In this document: positions 7,201-15,075 of the stretch, piece after piece | How positions within the stretch are numbered: position 1 is the first letter of the stretch | Layout: every line of letters starts with the position of its first letter | Origin: Verrucomicrobiota bacterium | Lineage (GTDB): Bacteria > Verrucomicrobiota > Verrucomicrobiia > Chthoniobacterales > Terrimicrobiaceae | Reading direction: 5' to 3' | Assembly (NCBI GenBank): GCA_009886045.1 | Contig: VFJO01000027.1 | Coordinates: 1 to 45,554, forward strand | Length of the DNA: 45,554 bases | The notes under the pieces: generated by a model | The model's database searches: none | What the model was told of the DNA's origin: nothing | The model's input: the letters and a program-made list of their open reading frames with translations, nothing else | Translations under genes and position numbers: made by a program

Positions 7201-9237
7201 ATGATTTTAGGAGAGAAAACCAGTGTGGGCTCGATGACTCTTACCTCGACATTTACTCAAAGTGGAGGCGAAGTGGTTGCCCGAAATTTGACTCTCGGGA
7301 AGGGTGGAAATTCGACCTCGGCGCAATTTATACCAACTTACAATCTCACTGGCGGAAATCTCAGTGCCGAAACGATCAGCGCTGGCGCGGGTATTTTCAA
7401 CAATTCGACTTCGTCACGCACCCTCAACATCACCAGCGCAACACTGCGGAATATCTCGGGATCCAACCTCACCATCACGGGCACCGATGCCACCAACGGC
7501 GGGCGCGTGAATCTCACGATCAGTGGAAATGCCACTCTGGAGAGCAGCGCAGGACAGCAGATCACCTTGGGCGCACATACCCTCTTGGGCGGAAGCGGCA
7601 ACTTGACAAAAACCGGGACCGGGGACTTGATCCTGAACAGCAATCTTACCCACGCCTACTCTGGGACGGCGAACATCAATGAGGGTCGACTACTTGTGTA
7701 TTCGAGCAACATGACATCTGCCACGATCAACCTCAATGGGGGAACATTCACGGGAAACACAACGGTCGCTGGGATCAGAATCAGTAGCAGCACGGTCTTC
7801 GATATTGCCGAAGGAAATCGCATTTTCGCCAATACAACCTTCTCGGGAAGCCAAGCATTTTCAAAAAACGGAACCGGCGAGCTGGCGATAGGTAATGGAG
7901 GATCCCAAACCTACAACGGCACTGCCACACTCAATGCGGGGCGGTTGACCGTGAATTCCAACATGTCCTCAGCCTCACTCATCGTCCATTCAGGCATCGT
8001 GTCAGGCAACGGAACGGTAGGTCCCATAACGCTGAACGGTGATTCCCAGTTCGAGATTTCCGCCAACCAGACACTCGCTGCGAGTTCCACATTTTCCGGA
8101 AGCGCGAATTTCTCTAAAACCGGCAACGGAAGTTTCACTATCGGCAATGCCAACGCGTATTCGGGCACTGTGACCCTCTCGACCGGCAATCTAACGATTG
8201 GATCGGATATGACGAACGCCACGCTCAACATGGCCGGAGGTACGTTCAATGGCAGTGGCAATGCAACACTTGGCATCGTAATCGTAAGTGCAAACTCCAC
8301 GTTCAATGTTGCTTCGGGCCAGATATTAACAACAAACTTAGCATTTTCAGGGTCGGGAGCTCTTTCAAAAAAAGGAAATGGAACGATCTCGATTGGTAGT
8401 GGTGCGGGTTATTCCGGGGCGCTTACACACTCGGCTGGCACCCTCACACTCGGATCAGATATGACGAACGCCACACTGACCTTGGCCGGAGGCACCCTAG
8501 GTGGAAACGGAACGATCGGTGCAGTGGTTCTCGCAAGCAACTCGACATTTAATGTAGCCAACTCCAGCCGCTTAGTCATAGGATCCAGCGGGTCGCTCAG
8601 CGGCAGTGCCAACCTCATCAAGAGCGGCAACGGGACACTGGCTATCAATGCCAGCAGCAACCAGACCTACTCGGGGACAATGACCCTTAATGGTGGAAAC
8701 TTTATCGTTAACTCAAACCTATCTTCCGCAGGGACAACCACCGTGAATGCCTCCACTGCAACACTCGCGGGCAGCGGAAGCCTTGGCAGTGTCACTTTGA
8801 CCAGAGGCATCCTTTCACCGGGACAAGATGCCGTGGAGGCGCTGAATGTGAAGACATTCACATGGAGTGCGAATGGAACGATGAAATTTGACCTCGCCTC
8901 CGATTCTACATCGTCAGATCAACTCGTCATCATCGGAAATTTTTCGCGAAGCGGGACGGGCAACTTCACGTTCAACCTCGTCGGAGGACAGGAAGCAACA
9001 ACCTACACCCTCGTTACTTGGACAGGAACAACGACCTTCACCACTGCGAATTTCTTCTCCACCGGTCAAACCGGGAACTTCTTAATTTCTTCTAACCAAC
9101 TCCAGTTCACCACAGTGCCAGAACCCGGCACCGTGGGATTCCTTCTTTTGGCGACCACAGGCATTTTTCTCTGGAGAAGAGTCAGAAATAGCCAGCAGAG
9201 CGAGGGTCGGATCCAAAAAAAATCCAATCATTGCTGA
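4210..9237 (+). CDS. Giant PEP-CTERM surface protein with autotransporter-type beta-strand repeats
   Basis: A 1675-residue, Gly/Ser/Thr/Asn-rich exported protein. Residues 1-34 form a signal peptide (basic start, FFLFLLVGTFLSF core, cleavage likely after AFSQ). The body is beta-solenoid-like with many autotransporter-associated beta-strand repeats of the pattern GxLxxxGxxxYSGxTTxxxGxLxxG, densest from about residue 1120 to 1530. A block of about 380 residues occurs twice (about 302-682 and 778-1159). Near the C-terminus VPEPG (1636-1640), a hydrophobic helix and WRRVR form a PEP-CTERM sorting signal, the substrate of exosortase in bacteria that make EPS. Unusually, 16 further residues ending in Cys follow the basic cluster. 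There is no autotransporter barrel, so sorting is presumably by exosortase, which is not in this window. Its place inside an EPS locus fits the known link between the two systems. Confidence 0.9.
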   Translation: MKVSFRSSKFQSVIFFLFLLVGTFLSFERAFSQSTFTWNGGNGSWTSPGNWTISGNATGYPDEPGDIVSFTNNSVTTYDVSTPTAGNGTAIVGSITTNGSGTVRLGNSTTFAGSITLNSTSGAPILSVNTGRLAILTELVGSQGFRKTGNGILNFNTNTLDMNNLTGDVSIEDGTVWFNQAGNFGSGNLSFSGSNTVFQLRGNLTTTFAASKTLTISPGSNVTFYNQATLSGMIIDGAIKGSGNLTFTNGNFTLNGANTHSGATTLSASGSTASVNLSLAAGSFLSSGTLSFTSLGNASISLGGNSQAISNLITESSNAGSAMSISNGSLTISGGGDISLGGRGGLFTLTLANLSAFTAGSASSNLTFQSGTTAGTTTNTLILSTNGTNTLVGQTVLFGRTNAGGNATGAAYSANVNLGTTNTIRADVFKVGSTNSTAALAFQSGLSNPSLVLRSANGTAAVREWTIGEVTADTGTRSGQGTVDLLGGTLDALVGNLTVGLNNNASVTSTSWLKMSSGTLTADTIRLANKSGSSTIGLSGAIYQSGGNVSTQTLEFGQSGTENSTITALYEISGGRLEAGVIQAGGGNFTSSSNRTLAMSGNATLSNISGSNLTITGASSASGGLMNLSISGSTIFHASNGNITLGSDSLLSGTGMLTKNGTGDLVLSGTSSFTGITTINGGRIVLGADQNLGPLAGFGSLSLGSYTLTSNASSSTDFSGVISGAGGLTKTGAFTLTLSGENTYTGTTTIQSGTLTLGQIRALNGGAIAMGGGTFNLGNTTQSVSSFTTTSGGSGDSIVTGGSLVINNSATNTIIGLSNGANITFSELSAFTFNGTSGNLTLQAGSNSSASPSGFIFSTNGTNTITASQTLFGGAATTSQNSLRVALGKTNAIFTDSLTIGYSYSDDTAALAMMSFQAASSNATLKLRSSNGTGALPTWIIGHTLGITKAGSGIVDLSGGTLDAVVSDLIIGRHSATAAIADTSSLTMSAGSLTVESMILGEKTSVGSMTLTSTFTQSGGEVVARNLTLGKGGNSTSAQFIPTYNLTGGNLSAETISAGAGIFNNSTSSRTLNITSATLRNISGSNLTITGTDATNGGRVNLTISGNATLESSAGQQITLGAHTLLGGSGNLTKTGTGDLILNSNLTHAYSGTANINEGRLLVYSSNMTSATINLNGGTFTGNTTVAGIRISSSTVFDIAEGNRIFANTTFSGSQAFSKNGTGELAIGNGGSQTYNGTATLNAGRLTVNSNMSSASLIVHSGIVSGNGTVGPITLNGDSQFEISANQTLAASSTFSGSANFSKTGNGSFTIGNANAYSGTVTLSTGNLTIGSDMTNATLNMAGGTFNGSGNATLGIVIVSANSTFNVASGQILTTNLAFSGSGALSKKGNGTISIGSGAGYSGALTHSAGTLTLGSDMTNATLTLAGGTLGGNGTIGAVVLASNSTFNVANSSRLVIGSSGSLSGSANLIKSGNGTLAINASSNQTYSGTMTLNGGNFIVNSNLSSAGTTTVNASTATLAGSGSLGSVTLTRGILSPGQDAVEALNVKTFTWSANGTMKFDLASDSTSSDQLVIIGNFSRSGTGNFTFNLVGGQEATTYTLVTWTGTTTFTTANFFSTGQTGNFLISSNQLQFTTVPEPGTVGFLLLATTGIFLWRRVRNSQQSEGRIQKKSNHC
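5113..6255 (+). repeat. First copy of a ~1.14-kb internal duplication in the PEP-CTERM gene
   Basis: Encodes about residues 302-682. The order of recognisable segments (STNGTNT, TLFG-type, LRS-NGT, a WxIG element, VDL-GGTLDA, SGG-, ISGSNLTITG, GTGDL-L) is the same as in the copy at 6541-7686, over nearly the same length. Boundaries are approximate and identity is moderate at the protein level, so this is an old or diverged duplication. Confidence 0.6.
6541..7686 (+). repeat. Second copy of the ~1.14-kb internal duplication in the PEP-CTERM gene
   Basis: Encodes about residues 778-1159 and is collinear with the copy at 5113-6255. Shared landmarks include STNGTNT, LRSSNGTGALPTWIIG against LRSANGTAAVREWTIG, VDLSGGTLDA against VDLLGGTLDA, and RNISGSNLTITG against SNISGSNLTITG. 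Equal spacing of the landmarks argues for duplication of a folded unit rather than chance repeat similarity. Confidence 0.6.
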
Positions 9238-9244
9238 TTGGATT
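9214..9244 (-). terminator. Intrinsic terminator of the minus-strand EPS gene run
   Basis: A perfect 10-bp stem (9221-9230 with 9235-9244) and a 4-base loop TTGC is followed, reading the minus strand, by a run of eight T (9215-9222 on the plus strand is eight A, partly within the stem). This is a textbook rho-independent terminator for leftward transcription. The stem contains the stop codons of both converging genes (9235-9237 plus, 9228-9230 minus). In the rightward direction the hairpin is followed by a G-rich then short T stretch and would be weaker. Confidence 0.85.
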
Positions 9245-10073
9245 GGGGACTTTTTCGGTCATGGGGCCGCGAAGGTGGCATCGAGCGCAACTCTTTTTGG
9301 ATGAGATTCTCATACCACTTGATTTTTTTGCAATATTCCAAAGCGCCAGGTCCTTCCATCCAGCCCCCTTTTAAAAAATACGAGTAGAAAAATCGAAACC
9401 ATGGCCAGCCAGGCAGGCTGCCGAGACATTGTTTGATGGCCGGATTTCTGCGGGAGGCGTGCGGTGAAAACATCTGGAGAGGATTGATCGAACGGCCCCG
9501 GCGCTCCGCAGCCTCCTGTCTGGCGTAGCCGCGGTGGCGCTCCTCCCAGAGGTGCCATCCCCCGGAGAAAGCGTAGTGGAGGTAGGGTTCCCGCAGGTAG
9601 TCGATGCGGCCTTGAACGGCGCCTTCTTTCTGACCGTGGCCGACATCGATAAATCTCGCCCGGCCTTTTCGGAAGAGCCGGAATTGCCACTTGGGGAAGT
9701 TGTCCGCACGCCTGAGCCAGGTCGAGCCCAGCATCATTTTCCAGCAGCAGTAAAAACCGGCACAGTCTTCCTTTGCTTGAGTGATGGCCGCGTGGAGGGC
9801 CGATTGAAACTCTGGAGTGGATCGCTCATCGGCATCGAGAAAAAGAATCCACCCGTGCCGGACTGGGCAGTTGTCGATGGCCCAGTTGCGCTGAATTCCA
9901 AAACTTTGGAACTCATTTGATAAGACTGATGCGCCATGAACTTTGGCAATGTCCCGCGTGCCATCGGTGCTTCCCGAATCAAGGATGTGGATGTCATCAC
10001 ACCAGCGAAGCGACTCCAAACAGGCTGGCAGATCCCTTTCTTCATTTTTAGTCAGTATAATGACAGAGACCAT
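9228..10073 (-). CDS. Family 2 glycosyltransferase (WaaE/KdtX-like)
   Basis: Cytoplasmic inverting glycosyltransferase of about 281 residues with a GT-A fold. The start is a classic GT2 N-terminus: MVSVIILTKNEERDLPACL, then DDIHILDSGSTDGTRDIA, RNWAIDN and the metal-binding FLDADER. This arrangement resembles the LPS-core beta-glucosyltransferase WaaE group. I chose the ATG at 10073 because family members start here; a longer frame to 10136 would run into the upstream methyltransferase. It is the last gene of the minus-strand EPS run and its stop lies inside the terminator stem. Acceptor and sugar are unknown; a role in adding one sugar of the repeat unit is an inference from context. Confidence 0.85.
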   Translation of the reverse strand: MVSVIILTKNEERDLPACLESLRWCDDIHILDSGSTDGTRDIAKVHGASVLSNEFQSFGIQRNWAIDNCPVRHGWILFLDADERSTPEFQSALHAAITQAKEDCAGFYCCWKMMLGSTWLRRADNFPKWQFRLFRKGRARFIDVGHGQKEGAVQGRIDYLREPYLHYAFSGGWHLWEERHRGYARQEAAERRGRSINPLQMFSPHASRRNPAIKQCLGSLPGWPWFRFFYSYFLKGGWMEGPGALEYCKKIKWYENLIQKELRSMPPSRPHDRKSPQSNQQ

Positions 10074-10099
10074 TTGCGATGAGTGGTATGCGATGAGGG

Positions 10100-10723
10100 T
10101 TATTGCTTTTGAAAGACCCAGATCATGGAATTCCAAAGGTAGGGAGCCCTGCCTGCGCCACGAAAATCGACCGCGCGGAACGCCTTATTGCCTTCAAAAA
10201 GGGAACGCAAGGTGCGCTTGGACCAGAATTTGATGTGTCCCCCGACACGCTCGGGGTGGTGGTGGAAGTCCCACTTGTCGAAGAGCGCGAGGGCGAGGTT
10301 TTTGATATAGCCATGGTAGGGGGTCGAGATGATGGCGCATCCCCCGGGCTTGAGGACTGCATGGGCGGTTTCCACGAGGTGGTGTGGGTTAAACAGGTGT
10401 TCGACGACTTCGAGGCTAATCGCGACATCGAAGGCTTCCCTCCATTCCTGTGGGAGGTCATCACCGACTCCAAGTTGACGCACGTCGACACCAGCGACGC
10501 GTTGGGAAATCTGAAAGCCTTCGGCGTCCGGCTCCATGGCGGAGACTTGCCAACCTTGGCGAAGCCAGAGCGGCAAGAGGGATCCGTTGCCGGTGCCGAT
10601 ATCCAGCACGGATGTGGGCTTGAATCCATCGCAAATCGAAAGCACTGCAGGCTCGAGGTAGGCTTGGCTGCAGGATTGCTGATTGTCGTTCCAGCCATAT
10701 CGTTGGGCAATTTGCTTTTTCAT
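10100..10723 (-). CDS. Class I SAM-dependent methyltransferase
   Basis: A 207-residue Rossmann-fold methyltransferase. SAM-binding motif I is visible as SVLDIGTGNGSLLPLWL (about residues 38-54), an acidic residue at the end of strand 2 (SAMEPD), motif IV as FDVAISLEVVEHL, and LKPGGCAIISTPYHGY after it. It matches the small methyltransferases (UbiG/Methyltransf_23-like) commonly found in polysaccharide clusters, where they O-methylate sugars or modify acyl acceptors. It lies 12 bases after the WcaF-like acetyltransferase and 26 bases before the last glycosyltransferase, so it is clearly within the EPS run. Substrate not predictable. Confidence 0.8.
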   Translation of the reverse strand: MKKQIAQRYGWNDNQQSCSQAYLEPAVLSICDGFKPTSVLDIGTGNGSLLPLWLRQGWQVSAMEPDAEGFQISQRVAGVDVRQLGVGDDLPQEWREAFDVAISLEVVEHLFNPHHLVETAHAVLKPGGCAIISTPYHGYIKNLALALFDKWDFHHHPERVGGHIKFWSKRTLRSLFEGNKAFRAVDFRGAGRAPYLWNSMIWVFQKQ

Positions 10724-10735
10724 AAGAGGATGCGC

Positions 10736-11281
10736 TTAGAATTTTTTACGATCTTTGATGGGTTGGCAGGGATGTCCGGCACACACTTTCCAATCGGGCA
10801 TGTCCTTGGCCACCACAGAGCGTGCTCCGATCACAGTCCCCTCGCCTATCGTGACACCGGGGTGAATGAACGCCTCGGCCGCCACCCATGCGTGGTCGCC
10901 GATGGTGATTGGTGCCGTGATCAAGGGGAAGCCTGCTTTTTCGTAATCGTGGGACCCCGTACAAAGGTGGGCACCTTGAGAAATGACGACGCGCTTGCCA
11001 AGTTTGATGGTGCCTTGCGAGTAGAGAATGACCCCGTCCGCACAGCCCGTTTCATCTCCGATTTCGAGATTCCAAGGCGCCCAGATTTTGACGCCGGGAT
11101 AGATGTGGACGCGGATCCCCAGCTTCGCGCCAAAGATGCTGAGCAAAAAAGCACGCCACGCGTGGAATGGACGCGGACTCCATCGAAAAATCGTCGCTTG
11201 GACAGTATTCCAAGCAACACGCGTGAGCCGGTTGGAAAGGGGAAAACTTGGCCCCGTGTGGGTGTCTTTATTTATGGGCAT
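10736..11281 (-). CDS. WcaF-like left-handed beta-helix acetyltransferase
   Basis: About 181 residues, with hexapeptide-repeat turns typical of trimeric O-acetyltransferases: GAKLGIRVHIYPGVKIW, NLEIGDETGCADGV, ITIGDHAWVAAEAFIHPGVTIGEGTVIGARSVVAKDM, and the catalytic region GSHDY with the general-base His. The layout (short N-terminal region with WNTVQATIF and FHAWRAFLLSIFGAKLG) is that of the putative colanic-acid acetyltransferase WcaF family. I chose the ATG at 11281, which overlaps the upstream glycosyltransferase stop by 10 bases; a longer frame to 11353 lies inside that gene. Predicted to acetylate a sugar of the lipid-linked repeat unit using acetyl-CoA. Confidence 0.82.
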   Translation of the reverse strand: MPINKDTHTGPSFPLSNRLTRVAWNTVQATIFRWSPRPFHAWRAFLLSIFGAKLGIRVHIYPGVKIWAPWNLEIGDETGCADGVILYSQGTIKLGKRVVISQGAHLCTGSHDYEKAGFPLITAPITIGDHAWVAAEAFIHPGVTIGEGTVIGARSVVAKDMPDWKVCAGHPCQPIKDRKKF

Positions 11282-12444
11282 ATCAGCAAATTTTTGAGCG
11301 AATCTCGCATTTTTTGAGCGGCGTATTCGATGCAAAACCGTTTGGTGAAACAATCCTGAAACCGCGTGGAGGGAGCGGCGTCACGATCACGGAATGCGGC
11401 CAGAAGCGCCTGGGTGCCAGTCAGGGTATCGGGCTCCACAAAGCCTGCGGAGTCATCCGCAATCTCTCTCCAGATGTTCACTTTATCCGAAATCAGCACC
11501 AGTTTATTGCAAGCCAAGGCCTCGACAACGGCAATGCCGAAATTTTCTTGATGGGATGGAAGGATAAAAGCCTGGCATCCGTGGAGCGCCCCCCATTTGG
11601 AATCTCCTTCGAGCATCCCTGAGGTGTGGATTTTTGGTATTTTGCCAATGCGATTTTGGATTCCACGGGCGTAATCGGACTCCCAGCCCGGCCCCGCGAT
11701 GAGGAGGTCGGGAATGCGGTCGGGCTCAACTTGTTTCTTGAGAAAATCGAGGTAGGCCTCCACCAGCAAGTCCACGCCTTTTTTGGGATGAATGCGGCCT
11801 AAAAATAACAAAAACGGCTTGTCGTGGAGCGATGGGCACTTTTTGGCAAGCGCCTCCTGCATTTGGGGAGTCGGGGCCGGGGGGGCGGCGATGCCATACC
11901 CCACATTGAGTTCGCGCCGGGGATGATAGCCTCGGAATGTGGTGCGAGCGAGGCGAAGCTCCTCCTCGCAGGTGAAAAGCAGTCCGCTGGCGGAGTTGAC
12001 GACGCGGCGTTCAACCAGCCACCAATAGCAGGAGTTGCGAATCGCCTTGAGCCGGCGAGAGGGATCGCGCTGGAACCACGGGTCGAGCATGCCGTGTGGC
12101 ATGACGAGGAGTGGCGGAGCCGAGGCGGCGAGCGACTTGTGCACCAAATGGGTCGCCAGACTTGGCCAAAGCCAGAGCCCGTGCACGATCACGGCATCAA
12201 ACCTCGGCATGTGCGCCCCGAGCCAGGACTTTAAAGCAGGCGAGTAGGAAAATTCCACCCCCTTGGAGCCCACTGCTTGCACAGGAAAGGAATCCCTCCC
12301 GATCCAAGGCGCAGTCGGTGGATCGCAGCAGACGACCTCGTTCTGAACGCCAAGACTGGCGAGCGCGGGGATCGATTGGCGGATTCCTTGCGATGGACCG
12401 CCGTGGGCGGGGTTCATGCTGGCGATGACGCGAAGGATTTTCAA
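11272..12444 (-). CDS. Family 4 glycosyltransferase (GT-B fold)
   Basis: A 390-residue retaining glycosyltransferase with two Rossmann-like domains. The N-terminal glycine-rich HGGPSQGIRQS loop, the central FLLFLGRIHPKKGVDLLVEA (nucleotide-sugar domain start), and the C-terminal FILPSHQENFGIAVVEALAC with the E-x7-E pattern are diagnostic of the Glycos_transf_1 family. It overlaps the FkbM gene by 4 bases upstream and the WcaF gene by 10 bases downstream, indicating coupled translation. It very likely transfers one hexose of the EPS repeat unit from a nucleotide sugar; specificity is not readable from sequence. Confidence 0.88.
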   Translation of the reverse strand: MKILRVIASMNPAHGGPSQGIRQSIPALASLGVQNEVVCCDPPTAPWIGRDSFPVQAVGSKGVEFSYSPALKSWLGAHMPRFDAVIVHGLWLWPSLATHLVHKSLAASAPPLLVMPHGMLDPWFQRDPSRRLKAIRNSCYWWLVERRVVNSASGLLFTCEEELRLARTTFRGYHPRRELNVGYGIAAPPAPTPQMQEALAKKCPSLHDKPFLLFLGRIHPKKGVDLLVEAYLDFLKKQVEPDRIPDLLIAGPGWESDYARGIQNRIGKIPKIHTSGMLEGDSKWGALHGCQAFILPSHQENFGIAVVEALACNKLVLISDKVNIWREIADDSAGFVEPDTLTGTQALLAAFRDRDAAPSTRFQDCFTKRFCIEYAAQKMRDSLKNLLICP

Positions 12445-13262
12445 TGGTTGGCACCCGGCTCGCTCGAGGCGTTGGCATTTTGAGAGAATAAAAAAACATC
12501 CTCCGCGCCCGCGTTGCGGACTTCCCTTAATTCCAGACCATAGGGTTTTACGGCCTTCTGAAAGTCAGTGATGCCCCGCCCCGAATGAGGGTGCACTTCG
12601 ATCAAGAGATGGCGGCAATCCCGCAACCTTTCGCACTGCCCGGTCTCAAGGACATCCCACTCGCAACCCTCGATATCCATCTTCAAGAGATCGATCTTCT
12701 GGCCCGGAAACTCGGCGTTGAGCAGGTCATCCAAAGTGCGCATCGGAACAGAGAAGGAGGAGTCGTCCGCACTTCGGGATAAATGAATACGGTCGCCGGT
12801 GCCCCCGGAGGTGAACGGCACATTCAGACTCATCAAGCAACCGCCCACGGCGGCATTGATCGGAATGGCTTTGGGACCAAAGTTGGTAAGGAGGTTCAGT
12901 CGCATCCGCGCATGGGTGAGAGGGTTCATCTCCACGGCGACGAGTTTTTTGATTTTCACCGTGGGCACGGCAAAAAGGAGAGAGAATCCCCCGGCATTTG
13001 CGCCGAAATCTGCGACATTCCGTGGTGCGCGGGATTGGAAAATTCCCGTGGCTTGGATAAAAGGGTTATACATCCCCTCGACGAGACAGGGACGGAGTCC
13101 GCACTCGTCTCCACCTTCTTGATCGGCGATGAATTGGAGACCATTCCACCGATGGGCGACAAATCGGGACTTGCGGAAAATGAGACGCGAAACAATGAGC
13201 TGCAGCGGATTGTCGAATTTCAGGCAGGCCAGAAAACCGGCGACTTTTGTTGGGATTGACAT
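12441..13262 (-). CDS. FkbM family methyltransferase (first of two)
   Basis: About 273 residues. The FkbM domain is marked by NVADFGANAGGFSLLFA (SAM motif I), KKLVAVEMNPLTHARMRLNL, the hallmark DLLKMDIEGCEWDVLE and a HLLIEVHPH strand. Members O-methylate hydroxyls, often of glycans or polyketides. Start chosen at the ATG at 13262, since the frame upstream overlaps asparagine synthetase; the spacing to that gene is then 19 bases. A second FkbM protein (25520-26284) in the same run shares little beyond the domain, suggesting two distinct methylation sites on the glycan (inference). Confidence 0.82.
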   Translation of the reverse strand: MSIPTKVAGFLACLKFDNPLQLIVSRLIFRKSRFVAHRWNGLQFIADQEGGDECGLRPCLVEGMYNPFIQATGIFQSRAPRNVADFGANAGGFSLLFAVPTVKIKKLVAVEMNPLTHARMRLNLLTNFGPKAIPINAAVGGCLMSLNVPFTSGGTGDRIHLSRSADDSSFSVPMRTLDDLLNAEFPGQKIDLLKMDIEGCEWDVLETGQCERLRDCRHLLIEVHPHSGRGITDFQKAVKPYGLELREVRNAGAEDVFLFSQNANASSEPGANH

Positions 13263-13281
13263 GGATGTAACCGCGAGTGGT

Positions 13282-15063
13282 TTAAGTTGATTTTTCGGAG
13301 TAGTGGCCGAGGACAGCAATTTGCCATAACCGTGTCCAGTGGAGTTTTTTTTCTTGAAATGCAACCACTGCAGAGTCGACGAATCGCACATCGAGTCGTG
13401 CGCGCGCGGCATCCACGCCGTGACGGCAGAATTCTTTCAGTGGGCCGCGCATCCAGTCGTCCATCGGAAGAGCGAATCCTTGCTTGGGCCTGTTCCATAC
13501 CTCGTTAGGCAGGATATCCGCAAAGGAGTCGATGAAGAGGCGCTTGGGTGGGCGTCCGCGTTTCCACTTTTCGGGAAGCGAGAGGACAAATTCTACGAGT
13601 CGGTGATCCAAGAGCGGAACACGCAATTCCAAGCTCACGGCCATGCTCATCTGGTCACTATCGCGCAGCAACATCGGCTCCATGTAGCCAAGAATCTCGG
13701 CCGCAGAAATCGCCTGCATGTTGTCCAAAAAAACCTCCTCTTGACAAGGCCAAGGCACCGAGCCTTTCAATCCCGCCGACTTCAAAGCTTGCTCGCTCCA
13801 CCAGCGCCTTCGCAGCAGCGCGAGAGTGAAGGGATCGAAGGCCGTGGCCCCGTCCAGTTTTTGACGCGCCCCGGAAGGCAGGAAACGCACCAGCGCGCGC
13901 GCGAGGGGCGGTGGCATTTTTTGGAGAAAGCCCAGTCGAGGGATGTCGGAAAAACTGGGATAGCCGCCGAAAAGCTCATCCCCGCCGAGGCCTGAGAGGG
14001 CAACTTGAATCCCTGCTTGGCGAACGGCTTTCGAAACGATGTAGGTATTGATGGCATCCGCCGATGGGAGGTCCATGGCGGCCACCGCTTCCACAGCCCA
14101 TTGCTGGCAATCCGTCGGACCGACTTCGATTTCCGTGTGTTGCGAGCCTATGCGCTCCGCCACGAGTCGTGCGACCGACCGCTCGTCGAAGCCGGCATGA
14201 GGAAACCCTATGCAAAATGTGCGCAACGAGGAACCGAGATGTCGCGCCGCGACGAGGGAGATGATGGAAGAATCGATGCCTCCGCTTAAAAAGGCAGCCA
14301 CGGGCACATCGGCGAGGAGATGCTCGGCGACGGCGGCTTCAATATGCGAGCGCACGCCTGCTTGGACTTGGTCGAGCGATTCCGGTGCAGGATGGGAAGA
14401 TTTTTGAGCACAGCGCCACCAAGTGCGCTGGGAGACATCGCCATTTCGATCGATCCGCAGGAGGCTGCCAGGAGGGAGGATTTCCACCCCCTCTCCGATC
14501 TCCCCCCTAGCGGGCGTGTGTCCTGTTGCCAGGTAGCAGACCAACGCCTCGCTGGTGAGGGGTGGCCTTCTGCCTTGCAGGAGCGCCCGGACCTCGGATG
14601 CGAAAGAGAGGGAGTTGGCGGCCTCTCTGCGGAAGTAAAGTGGCTTGATTCCCAATCGGTCGCGCACAAGGTGGAGGGCTCCGCCGGCACGGTCGAGAAT
14701 GGCGAATGCAAACATCCCACGCAGGTGCGCCAAGCAGGACTCGCCGAGTTCCTCCCAGGCTTCGAGCAATGTCTCGGTGTCCGAGTGCCCGCGCCAAGAC
14801 AGGAGCTCGAGCTGCTTACGAAGTTCAAGATGGTTGTAAATTTCGCCATTAAAAACGATCACGAATCGCCCGCTGGCGCTGACCATAGGCTGTGCCCCTG
14901 CGTCGGAGAGTTCCAAGATTGAAAGCCTCCGGTGGCCGAGCCAACAGAGACCATCCGGAGAGGTCCACTCGCCTGAGGCATCAGGCCCACGGTGCCGCAA
15001 AAAGCCGAGCGAGCGCTTGGTTGCCTCATCTATTTTGCCGAAATTGCCGATAATTCCACACAT
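13282..15063 (-). CDS. asnB: Glutamine-hydrolysing asparagine synthetase (AsnB type)
   Basis: A 593-residue two-domain enzyme. The N-terminal Ntn-type glutaminase starts MCGIIGNFG, with the nucleophile Cys2 after Met removal, and contains RHRGPDASGEW, LGHRRLSILEL and NGEIYNHLELR. The synthetase domain has the ATP pyrophosphatase loop LSGGIDSS (about 259-266), ALSGLGGDELFGGYP and SLELRVPLLDHRLVEF. The reaction makes asparagine, or an analogous amide, from aspartate, glutamine and ATP. Inside sugar-polymer clusters such AsnB paralogues are often thought to amidate a sugar uronic acid or an amino-acid substituent; that is an inference here. It sits 12 bases after the GT9 gene and is co-directional with the EPS run. 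Confidence 0.9.
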   Translation of the reverse strand: MCGIIGNFGKIDEATKRSLGFLRHRGPDASGEWTSPDGLCWLGHRRLSILELSDAGAQPMVSASGRFVIVFNGEIYNHLELRKQLELLSWRGHSDTETLLEAWEELGESCLAHLRGMFAFAILDRAGGALHLVRDRLGIKPLYFRREAANSLSFASEVRALLQGRRPPLTSEALVCYLATGHTPARGEIGEGVEILPPGSLLRIDRNGDVSQRTWWRCAQKSSHPAPESLDQVQAGVRSHIEAAVAEHLLADVPVAAFLSGGIDSSIISLVAARHLGSSLRTFCIGFPHAGFDERSVARLVAERIGSQHTEIEVGPTDCQQWAVEAVAAMDLPSADAINTYIVSKAVRQAGIQVALSGLGGDELFGGYPSFSDIPRLGFLQKMPPPLARALVRFLPSGARQKLDGATAFDPFTLALLRRRWWSEQALKSAGLKGSVPWPCQEEVFLDNMQAISAAEILGYMEPMLLRDSDQMSMAVSLELRVPLLDHRLVEFVLSLPEKWKRGRPPKRLFIDSFADILPNEVWNRPKQGFALPMDDWMRGPLKEFCRHGVDAARARLDVRFVDSAVVAFQEKKLHWTRLWQIAVLGHYSEKST

Positions 15064-15075
15064 CGCTAAGATTTT

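Noticed and set aside
10103-11317. 404-codon plus-strand frame
   Set aside because: It lies antisense to the methyltransferase and WcaF-like genes, which carry clear family motifs on the minus strand; a shadow of GC-rich coding DNA.
13339-13995. 218-codon plus-strand frame inside the asparagine synthetase gene
   Set aside because: Antisense shadow; no domain-like pattern.
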